In this document: positions 5,882-11,857 of the stretch, one piece after another
Layout of the letters: every line of letters begins with the position of its first letter
Position numbering within the stretch: the first letter of the stretch is position 1
Assembly: GCA_026395675.1 (NCBI GenBank)
Contig: JAPLYF010000023.1
Coordinates: forward strand, 1 to 11,857
Source of the DNA: Candidatus Parcubacteria bacterium
Lineage (GTDB): Bacteria; Patescibacteriota; Patescibacteriia; CAIXNZ01
Direction of reading: 5' to 3'
Length of the DNA stretch: 11,857 nt
The notes under the pieces: generated by a model
What the model was told of the DNA's origin: nothing
Database searches by the model: none
The model's input: only the letters and a program-made list of their open reading frames with translations
Program-made: the position numbers and the translations under genes

Positions 5882-6976
5882 ATGAAAGTTGCCTTACTTC
5901 ACGATTATCTTAACCAAGCTGGCGGTGCTGAACGCGTTCTTTTAGCCTTGGCTGAACTTTATCCTGAAGCGCCCATTTATACCTTAATTCATGATAAAAA
6001 ACGCTTGACTGGTTTTGAAAACCGTGATATCCGAACCTCTTTTTTGCAAAAAATGCCGCTGGCCAGTTCAAAAATCAGATGGTATCTTCCCTTGATGCCG
6101 ACTGCCATTGAACAAATTAATCTGAGTGATTATGATGTTGTTATTTCTTCAACTTCTGCCTTAATTAAAGGAGTGATTACTCATCCCAAAACTTTGCATA
6201 TTTGTTATTGTCATACCCCGACGCGCTACCTCTGGAGTGAGGCCCATCAGTATCATAAGGAAATTAAAGAAGGCAAGGTGATTAGATATTTTTTGCCCTA
6301 TTTGCTAAACAGATTGCGGCTCTGGGATCAAATCGCTGCCCAACGTGTTAATCATTTTATTGCCAATTCCAATTTTATTGCCCAAAGAATAAAAAATTAT
6401 TACAATCGGGAAAGTACGGTTATTTACCCGCCGGTTGATACGGAAAATTATTATATTTCACCAGATTTGGGCAATTATTATCTGCTCATCTCCCGCTTAA
6501 AACCCTACAAAAAAGTAGATTTAGTAATCCAAGCTTTTAATAAATTAAATCTGCCCTTAAAAATAATTGGCACGGGTGAAGAAGAAGAAAAATTAAAAAA
6601 AATGGCCAAGTCAAATATAGAATTTCTAGGCGCTGTCTCGGAAAAGGAAAAACAAAAATATTTAGCCAATTGTCTGGCCCTTATTCATCCCCAGATTGAG
6701 GACTTTGGCTTGACTGTCATTGAAGCCATGGCCAGTGGCCGTCCAGTCATTGCCTATGCCGAGGGTGGCGCTTTAGAAACAGTGATTGAAGACAAAACAG
6801 GCCAATTTTTTACTGAGCAAAGCTGGGAACCCTTAATTGACCTGATTATCAAATTTAAACCCAAAGAATTTAATCCCCTTGAAATTAAAGAATATGCTGA
6901 AAAATTTAATACCAATAATTTTTATCTTCAAATAAAAAATTTCATTGAAGCTGCCCATCAGGAATTCAAAAAATAA
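5882..6976 (+). CDS. GT4-family glycosyltransferase (WbaZ-like)
   Basis: This is probably a cytoplasmic, membrane-associated retaining GT-B enzyme that moves a sugar from a nucleotide donor onto the growing lipid-linked glycan. The N-terminal acceptor domain starts MKVALLHDYLNQAGGAERVL, a GG-E-V motif typical of GT4. It also contains CYCHTPTRYLW (about residues 108-118). The C-terminal donor domain begins near YYLLISRLKPYKKVDLVIQAF. The EX7E motif is E273 to E281 in EDFGLTVIEAMASGRPVIAY. The 364 residues are normal for the family, and the start gives the expected first beta strand. It is followed after 26 bp by the second GT, so they are probably co-transcribed. Donor and acceptor cannot be told from sequence. 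Confidence 0.93.
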   Translation: MKVALLHDYLNQAGGAERVLLALAELYPEAPIYTLIHDKKRLTGFENRDIRTSFLQKMPLASSKIRWYLPLMPTAIEQINLSDYDVVISSTSALIKGVITHPKTLHICYCHTPTRYLWSEAHQYHKEIKEGKVIRYFLPYLLNRLRLWDQIAAQRVNHFIANSNFIAQRIKNYYNRESTVIYPPVDTENYYISPDLGNYYLLISRLKPYKKVDLVIQAFNKLNLPLKIIGTGEEEEKLKKMAKSNIEFLGAVSEKEKQKYLANCLALIHPQIEDFGLTVIEAMASGRPVIAYAEGGALETVIEDKTGQFFTEQSWEPLIDLIIKFKPKEFNPLEIKEYAEKFNTNNFYLQIKNFIEAAHQEFKK

Positions 6977-7002
6977 AATCTCAACACTTATTCCGCTGTT
7001 TA

Positions 7003-8118
7003 ATGCAGCCAAATTATTCTGGCGTGGCTGAATATACTCATAACCTCTTAACCCATCTTTTTAAAATTGATAAAAATAATCAATATGTTCTTTTTTATAA
7101 TTCGGCGCAAAATATTAGTCAAAATTTGCCCAATTTCTCAGGCCCCAATATAAAAATGGCTGGTTTTAATTATCCCAATAAGTTATTAAATTTGGGCATG
7201 AGAATTTTCAGATATCCAAAGATAGATAAATTATTAAATCAGGTGGATATTTTTTTTATGCCCAATCTTAATTTTATTGCTTTATCTAAAACCTGTCAGC
7301 CAGTCATTACCAGTCATGACTTGTCTTACAAACTTTTCCCCCAATTTTTTTCAGCTAAACGCCGACTCTGGCATCAGTTAATCGCGCCTAAAACCACTTT
7401 AAAAAATTGCGCCAAAATAATCGCTGTTTCCCAGAACACGAAAAATGACCTAATTAATCATTACAAAATTGAACCAGAAAAAATAAAGGTGATTTATTCA
7501 GGTTTAGATCAGCAATTTTATCACCAGATTAAAAAGACAGATCCTCACTTAAAAAGAATTAGGGATAAGTATCAATTACAACAGCCCTTTATCTTATTTC
7601 TGGGCACGCTCGAACCGCGCAAAAATATTGAAGGACTAATCGAAGCCTTTGAAATGGCTAAGCATAAAAACTCAAAGCTTGATGAACTTAATCTGGTTAT
7701 TGCCGGCGAGCGCGGCTGGAATTATCAGCATGTTTTTTCTTTGGTTTTTAAATCTCGCTACCAAGACCAAATTAAATTTATCGGCTACATACCAAGACAG
7801 GACAAACCCTACCTTTATAATCTAGCGGAATTATTAATCTTCCCCTCGTTTTATGAGGGCTTTGGTCTGCCTGCTTTGGAAGCCCAGGCCTGCGGCCTGC
7901 CAGTAATCGCCAGTGCCAATTCTTCATTCCCGGAAATTTTAGGACAGTCAGCTTGTTTGATTAAACCAGATCATCTGGAAGAAATCTCTGAAGCGATTCA
8001 GCAAATTTTAAGTACTACTGAATTAAAAAATAAATTAATCGCTTTAGGCCTAGAAAATGTTAAACGATTTTCCTGGCACAAGACCGCCCAAGAAACTTTA
8101 AGCTATCTTACATCTTAA
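7003..8118 (+). CDS. GT4-family glycosyltransferase with unclear N-terminus
   Basis: This is a retaining GT-B enzyme, probably adding a second sugar in the same glycan. The donor domain begins near PFILFLGTLEPRKNIEGLIEAF, and the EX7E motif is E285 to E293 in EGFGLPALEAQACGLPVIAS. The ATG at 7003 gives MQPNYSGVAEYTHNLL, which enters the family fold after its first beta strand: relatives start like MKIxIDxRxL before the SGV/SGI motif. The reading frame is open back to 6949, and the residues just upstream (FRCL) match the family. However, no ATG, GTG or TTG occurs there. The true start may be non-canonical (ATA 6973 or ATT 6964) or lost to a small indel. The function call is firm and the start is not. 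Confidence 0.9.
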   Translation: MQPNYSGVAEYTHNLLTHLFKIDKNNQYVLFYNSAQNISQNLPNFSGPNIKMAGFNYPNKLLNLGMRIFRYPKIDKLLNQVDIFFMPNLNFIALSKTCQPVITSHDLSYKLFPQFFSAKRRLWHQLIAPKTTLKNCAKIIAVSQNTKNDLINHYKIEPEKIKVIYSGLDQQFYHQIKKTDPHLKRIRDKYQLQQPFILFLGTLEPRKNIEGLIEAFEMAKHKNSKLDELNLVIAGERGWNYQHVFSLVFKSRYQDQIKFIGYIPRQDKPYLYNLAELLIFPSFYEGFGLPALEAQACGLPVIASANSSFPEILGQSACLIKPDHLEEISEAIQQILSTTELKNKLIALGLENVKRFSWHKTAQETLSYLTS

Positions 8119-8138
8119 ATCTTAGACCTTAAATCTTA
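8114..8138 (+). repeat. Direct repeat CTTAAATCTTA x2 across a stop codon and spacer
   Basis: CTTAAATCTTA occurs perfectly at 8114-8124 and 8128-8138, a 14-bp period. The first copy contains the TAA stop of the preceding GT. The 14-bp period and 11-bp unit parallel the ATTTAGTGCTT pair inside the RNase P insertion. Confidence 0.65.
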
Positions 8139-8142
8139 TTTT

Positions 8143-9261
8143 ATGAGAATCGGCATTGATGCCAGAATGTATGGCAAAACCCAATCAGGCATTGGCAATT
8201 ATATAAAACAAATTACTGATCATCTTTTCCAATTAGATAAGGAAAATGATTATTTTTTGTTTTTGCTTGAACCATTTTTTTCCCAATACCAGCCAATAGC
8301 AGACAATATTCATAAAATCAAAGTCACCTCCCGCTGGTACTCTTTAAGCGAGCAAACTGTTTTTTTAATGGATTTACTAAAATACAAACTGGATTTAATG
8401 CACTTCCCGCATTTTAATGCCCCGATTTTTTATCCCGGCCAAAGAATCACCACTATCCATGATATTATTCCCGTCTTTTTTCCGGGCCATAAGCAAAAAT
8501 CCTGGCTGCGCAAAAGGGCCTATCAGCTGACCATTAAAGCCAGCTTACGAAAATCAGCCAAAATTATCGCGGGTTCAAACTTTACCAAGCAGGAACTAAT
8601 CAAACATTTCAAGGTTGAACCGGAAAAAATTAGCGTAATTTATCTGGGCATTGAAAATGACTTTAAAGTTATGACAGAATATGCTAAAATAAAAGAACTG
8701 AAAGATAAATATAAAATCACAAAACCTTTTATTTTTTTTATCAGCGCCTGGCGCAATCATAAAAATTTTGAGGGCTTAATCAGAGCTTTTGATCTTATAA
8801 AAAAAGACGGCCTGGATTATCAATTAGTCCTGGCTGGGCAGGAAGATATCCATTATCCCAATATTAAATCAGCCATTAACCAGGCAAGCTTTAAAAATGA
8901 TATTATAACTCCCGGCTTTATTGCTGAAGAAGAATTACCCCTATTTTATAATACCGCTGACCTGGTAGTTATTCCTTCCTTCTATGAGGGCTTTGGCCTG
9001 GTTGGCCTGGAAGCAATGGCCTGTGGCACGCCTGTAATTGCCTCTAACACTGCTAGTTCCCCTGAAATTCTAGGCCAGGCCGCTCTCTATTTTGAACCAA
9101 AAGATCCTAAAGCCATTGCTGACACAATTGTTAAGGTTCTAACTAATCCAGAACTTCAGGCTGATTTAAAGCAAAGGGGCTTCCAGCAGATACAAAAATA
9201 TTCCTGGTCTGATTGCGCTCAAAAAACCTTAGAAATCTATAAGCAAATTCTTAAAACATAG
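8143..9261 (+). CDS. GT4-family glycosyltransferase
   Basis: This is the third retaining GT-B enzyme of the cluster. It starts with the complete family N-terminus MRIGIDARMYGKTQSGIGNYI, where the SGIGNY loop contacts donor and acceptor in relatives. TTIHDIIPVFFP (about residues 105-116) is another typical acceptor-domain motif. The donor domain starts near PFIFFISAWRNHKNFEGLIRAF. The EX7E motif is E282 to E290 in EGFGLVGLEAMACGTPVIAS. At 372 residues it is full length. It begins 24 bp after the previous GT and resembles it throughout, which suggests an old gene duplication. It ends at TAG, the last gene of the recognisable glycan block. Confidence 0.94.
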   Translation: MRIGIDARMYGKTQSGIGNYIKQITDHLFQLDKENDYFLFLLEPFFSQYQPIADNIHKIKVTSRWYSLSEQTVFLMDLLKYKLDLMHFPHFNAPIFYPGQRITTIHDIIPVFFPGHKQKSWLRKRAYQLTIKASLRKSAKIIAGSNFTKQELIKHFKVEPEKISVIYLGIENDFKVMTEYAKIKELKDKYKITKPFIFFISAWRNHKNFEGLIRAFDLIKKDGLDYQLVLAGQEDIHYPNIKSAINQASFKNDIITPGFIAEEELPLFYNTADLVVIPSFYEGFGLVGLEAMACGTPVIASNTASSPEILGQAALYFEPKDPKAIADTIVKVLTNPELQADLKQRGFQQIQKYSWSDCAQKTLEIYKQILKT

Positions 9262-9300
9262 CTAAAGCCAAAATAGTTAATTTATTTTTATATAAAAATT

Positions 9301-10161
9301 ATGTCTTGGCAAGAAGCAAAAAAGGTGGTTAAAGAAACGGGGGAAAAAATAATCGGGCGTGGTCCGGAAGTGAAATTTCGTAATGAGGTTGACGAGCTTG
9401 TAAAAAAGCAGGGTATTTCCCCTGAAGTGGCGAAAAAAATGATCTTTTCTGCATATCTTGGTAATGTAGAAAAGGAAACAAAGATAAAGGGTAATGTCGA
9501 TTATAAATCTAAAAACTGGAGGTTATTTGAAGCAGCTTTAAATGAAATTTTTACCCCTCAACAATTGGAAAAATTTGCTAATAATGCCAATGATCCGAAA
9601 ATTTTCAAGTCAATTCCCAATTTTGCTGTAAATCAAGCTGATTATAAAAAAATGGAATCTTATTATAAAGCTAATTTCGATGGTCAATCACCTGATTATG
9701 CAATTATTTTAGATGCAGCTGAAAATGCCAAGATGACAGAAAAATTATCTAGCCGCGTGAATAAGAAGTTAGATCCGCTTATTGGCTATCGTACTAGTTT
9801 AGAAAATATAATTATGATCAATCCTGAAATCGGAGCTGATATAGGCAAGATGTTATTAGCTAAAGAGCAATTAGTAAGACATGAAAATATGTTTAAGAAG
9901 CAAATAAGGTTTGAAAAAAACATGGATGCATTTAAAGGTGATTCTAAAAAAGCACTTGTAAACATGTTGTGGTCAGCGCCAACTCAATGGATGGTGCAGA
10001 TGGTTAAAGGAGGACTTGACCCGAGTTTTAGAGGATTTATGAGAATGTTTAATGCTACGACAAAATTTTTAATTGAAGAAGCCAGTTCCGGCAGTAAATT
10101 ACTTTGGAGTGGGGCTAAAGTTGCCGCTTCTGGTTTATCTAGACTAAATTCTCAGAAATAA
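9301..10161 (+). CDS. Hypothetical helical protein, 286 aa
   Basis: No family is recognised. The sequence is rich in Lys, Glu, Ala and Asn, predicts mainly helix, and has no signal peptide or convincing membrane segment. There are no cysteines and no known catalytic motif. The central part (about residues 130-215) is charged and helical. The C-terminal ~70 residues change character, with three Trp, several Met and Gly, and Ser/Gly/Ala-rich stretches (SSGSKLLWSGAKVAASG) that could be an amphipathic membrane-contacting end. The start ATG follows a TATATAAAA stretch, and no Shine-Dalgarno is present. It lies 39 bp after the GT block and 48 bp before another unknown helical gene. More codons end in T than in the GT genes. 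A structural or scaffold role is possible but unproven. Confidence 0.85.
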   Translation: MSWQEAKKVVKETGEKIIGRGPEVKFRNEVDELVKKQGISPEVAKKMIFSAYLGNVEKETKIKGNVDYKSKNWRLFEAALNEIFTPQQLEKFANNANDPKIFKSIPNFAVNQADYKKMESYYKANFDGQSPDYAIILDAAENAKMTEKLSSRVNKKLDPLIGYRTSLENIIMINPEIGADIGKMLLAKEQLVRHENMFKKQIRFEKNMDAFKGDSKKALVNMLWSAPTQWMVQMVKGGLDPSFRGFMRMFNATTKFLIEEASSGSKLLWSGAKVAASGLSRLNSQK

Positions 10162-10209
10162 AATTAACATATAGTCTAAGGATATCTTAAAAAATTTACT
10201 AAATATAAT

Positions 10210-10608
10210 ATGAGCGAGGCAACATTAAACTTAATAAAAACTTCTTTTTTGTCAAAAAGTGCCAAGGAGCAATTAATTGATTTTTTTAATAATTATGGTG
10301 CTACTGATGCCTTTTATCAGAAATTTGATGTTTTATTAATGGACGAATTAAAAACAAGGAATGAAAATTTTACCTCGATAATTAATTCCTATGATAAAGA
10401 GGCGGAGGATTTAGAGAAAAAATTTTTAATTGCTAAAGAATCTTTGGATGCCAGGATTAAAGATAGCTTGTCTGCGGTGGATAAATTAAATATAAATGAA
10501 AAAAATAAAATTTGGGATGCATATTATAGCGACATTGCAAATTTAGAAAATGATTTTGATAGCCAATTAAAAAATATTATTGCAAAAGAAATGGTCAAAA
10601 ATATGTAA
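10210..10608 (+). CDS. Hypothetical coiled-coil protein, 132 aa
   Basis: No family is recognised. The protein is almost entirely helical. A short N-terminal region (residues 1-38) is followed by a charged stretch with heptad-like spacing (about residues 45-127), which suggests a coiled coil or helical bundle. There are no cysteines, signal peptide or membrane segment. The ATG is abutted by a perfect TATAAT (10204-10209). That is too close to act as a -10 for this start, and no -35 is visible at the right distance. An AAGGA at 10178-10182 is too far upstream to be a ribosome site. Codon style resembles the preceding 286-aa gene, so the two may work or travel together. Confidence 0.82.
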   Translation: MSEATLNLIKTSFLSKSAKEQLIDFFNNYGATDAFYQKFDVLLMDELKTRNENFTSIINSYDKEAEDLEKKFLIAKESLDARIKDSLSAVDKLNINEKNKIWDAYYSDIANLENDFDSQLKNIIAKEMVKNM

Positions 10609-10670
10609 TTTTTAGGTGAAAAATAATTTATTCTCATAAAACTTCAGCAAACATCAAATTATACTTTCCC

Positions 10671-11857
10671 ATGCCCAGAGCCAAAACAAAAAAATTAAAG
10701 AAAAATTTCAAGGCCAAAAAAAAGGCGCCTAAAAAATCCGTCTTAAAAAGGACTAAAAAGCTAATTGCCATAAAAAAACAGTTTAAAAAAACTGCTACTC
10801 TTAAAATTACAAATGAAATCACCACGCCCCAGCCAGCCCAAATAACCGCCCCGGAAATTATGGCCAAAAAGCCAGGGCTGGAATTAATTAATAAAAAGAA
10901 TTCCAAACTTTCTCAGCATATTTTAGATTTAAGATCAGTGCAGCAAGACAAGCTGCAAAAAGATGAGGTTGAAAATCAGGAAGCCCAATTAATCTCCAGG
11001 GAAATGATTAATAAATTCTCTAAAAAGACCAGGGGGATTAATCAGAAATGGCAAACTTTTTATAACCAGCTGGAAAAAAATATCCATAACTTAAAACCAA
11101 CAGTCAAACTTAAAATTCCCCAAAAAACTAGGCCGACTGCTCTCAAAAGAAAATTTAAGCTGCCTAAATTTGATTTTCCTGTTTTAGCCCTGAAAATGCC
11201 AAAATGGAAAATTAAAGAATATGGCTTTGGCAATTTTATCTTTCCTAAGTACTGGGCCAGGACAATTTTGATTTTTCTTTTTTTCGCTTTAATTTTCTTA
11301 GCTCCTTTTGGCCTTTATGATTATTATCAAAAATTGCAGCACAAAAAAAATGACATTCTGGAAAAAACAAGCCAGGCCTTGGCTCATTTAGCCCTCTCCC
11401 AAAAGGCCGCCTCGGCTCAGGACTTATATTATACTCAATTGGAATTGAATAATGCCAGCCAAAATTTTAGTCAAGCTCAAAAAGATTTGGATAATATTAA
11501 TATTGTTACTCAGGAGCTGCTCAAATTGACGCCTAAAATTAATAAACAATTTATAACAGCCCAGAAACTAATATCCAGCGGAGAAAAATTATCCAAAAGT
11601 GCTGCGCTCTTGGCAGCCACTCTGGATAAAATAGATAATAATAAAACTGCTAAAATGAATCTGACAGACAAACTGGTCCTTTTCAAAGATAATCTAAATC
11701 TGATTTTGCCTGATATAAAATCAGCCAATGATGACTTAGCTAATATATACCTCAATGAAATTCCGGCTGAATATCAAGATAAAATCCAACAAATTCAAAA
11801 TACACTGCCGCTTTTGGTGAATAACACCTCTGACTTTGTAAATTATAGCGACTCCTT
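10671..11857 (+). CDS. DUF4012-like membrane protein (3'-partial)
   Basis: The frame is open from the ATG at 10671 to the window end (395 codons shown), and upstream in frame there is no other start. The first ~45 residues are extremely Lys-rich (MPRAKTKKLKKNFKAKKKAP and on). A charged, Pro-containing cytoplasmic region runs to about 190, then one membrane segment spans about 198-216 (TILIFLFFALIFLAPFGLY). After it comes a long helical extracellular region of Ala/Gln/Leu repeats. This layout, and the position after a glycosyltransferase cluster, match DUF4012 proteins common in CPR bacteria. The diagnostic C-terminal domain lies beyond the window, so the name is an inference. Orientation would be N-in, C-out. 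It probably works in cell-surface or polymer assembly. Confidence 0.75.
   Translation, partial: MPRAKTKKLKKNFKAKKKAPKKSVLKRTKKLIAIKKQFKKTATLKITNEITTPQPAQITAPEIMAKKPGLELINKKNSKLSQHILDLRSVQQDKLQKDEVENQEAQLISREMINKFSKKTRGINQKWQTFYNQLEKNIHNLKPTVKLKIPQKTRPTALKRKFKLPKFDFPVLALKMPKWKIKEYGFGNFIFPKYWARTILIFLFFALIFLAPFGLYDYYQKLQHKKNDILEKTSQALAHLALSQKAASAQDLYYTQLELNNASQNFSQAQKDLDNINIVTQELLKLTPKINKQFITAQKLISSGEKLSKSAALLAATLDKIDNNKTAKMNLTDKLVLFKDNLNLILPDIKSANDDLANIYLNEIPAEYQDKIQQIQNTLPLLVNNTSDFVNYSDS

Noticed and set aside
6977..7020. KISTLIPLFN reading as the start of a GT2 glycosyltransferase
   Set aside because: The frame does not continue into a GT2 protein; only a short resemblance exists, more likely a decayed GT4 start.
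10204..10209. Perfect TATAAT before the 132-aa gene as its promoter
   Set aside because: It abuts the ATG, so transcription would start inside the gene, and no -35 is visible; probably a chance match.
10660..10665. TATACT as a -10 for the DUF4012-like gene (leaderless)
   Set aside because: No acceptable -35 hexamer is found 16-18 bp upstream, so it is too weak to annotate in an AT-rich spacer.
10634..10906. 90-aa minus-strand open frame, Phe/Leu-rich
   Set aside because: It is the antisense shadow of the Lys-rich (AAA/AAG) start of the plus-strand gene at 10671; the plus frame stays open to the window end.
11510..11755. 81-aa minus-strand open frame
   Set aside because: It is antisense to the helical region of the DUF4012-like gene and has no start context of its own.

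Overview
All genes in this window lie on the + strand. The AT-rich body, the lack of Shine-Dalgarno sequences, the short repeats in the spacers, an apparent DUF4012 protein beside a glycosyltransferase cluster, and a heavily modified RNase P RNA together suggest a Candidate Phyla Radiation (Patescibacteria) genome. That placement is an inference from style and gene content, not from a marker tree. TAA, TAG and TGA all end genes here, so nothing indicates the TGA=Gly code of Gracilibacteria/Absconditabacteria.

Left end (1-1980): the C-terminal part of a large exported protein. It has four Cys-rich Ig-like repeats of about 92-98 residues, one more Ig-like domain, a unique Cys/Trp-rich region and a thrombospondin-3-like calcium-binding tail. 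It is visibly more GC-rich than the rest and ends at a clear intrinsic terminator.

Housekeeping block (2131-3825): trpS has a good promoter so close to the ATG that its mRNA should be leaderless. It is followed by rnpB with its own near-consensus promoter. The RNase P RNA keeps the conserved core (P4 with a bulged U, P7, P8, the ACAGA region, GTGAAA, P14, P18). It also carries a ~137-nt inverted-repeat insertion between P5 and P7, two copies of one 26-nt palindrome at the P12 and P19 positions, a 21-bp P1, a single short hairpin in place of P16/P17, and AGU where the CCA-binding GGU of L15 is expected.

Surface-glycan block (3826-9261): a polyprenyl-phosphate sugar-1-phosphate transferase should start a lipid-linked glycan, and three GT4-type glycosyltransferases should extend it. 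Between the transferase and the first GT sits an unrecognised 154-aa gene, bracketed by inverted arrays of a TACRAAT repeat.

Right end (9301-11857): two unrecognised, mainly helical genes (286 and 132 aa), then a membrane protein running off the window. Its Lys-rich tail, single membrane segment and helical extracellular region fit the DUF4012 proteins often found in CPR surface-polysaccharide loci. The GT block and this protein probably serve cell-surface assembly. The role of the two unknown genes between them is open.
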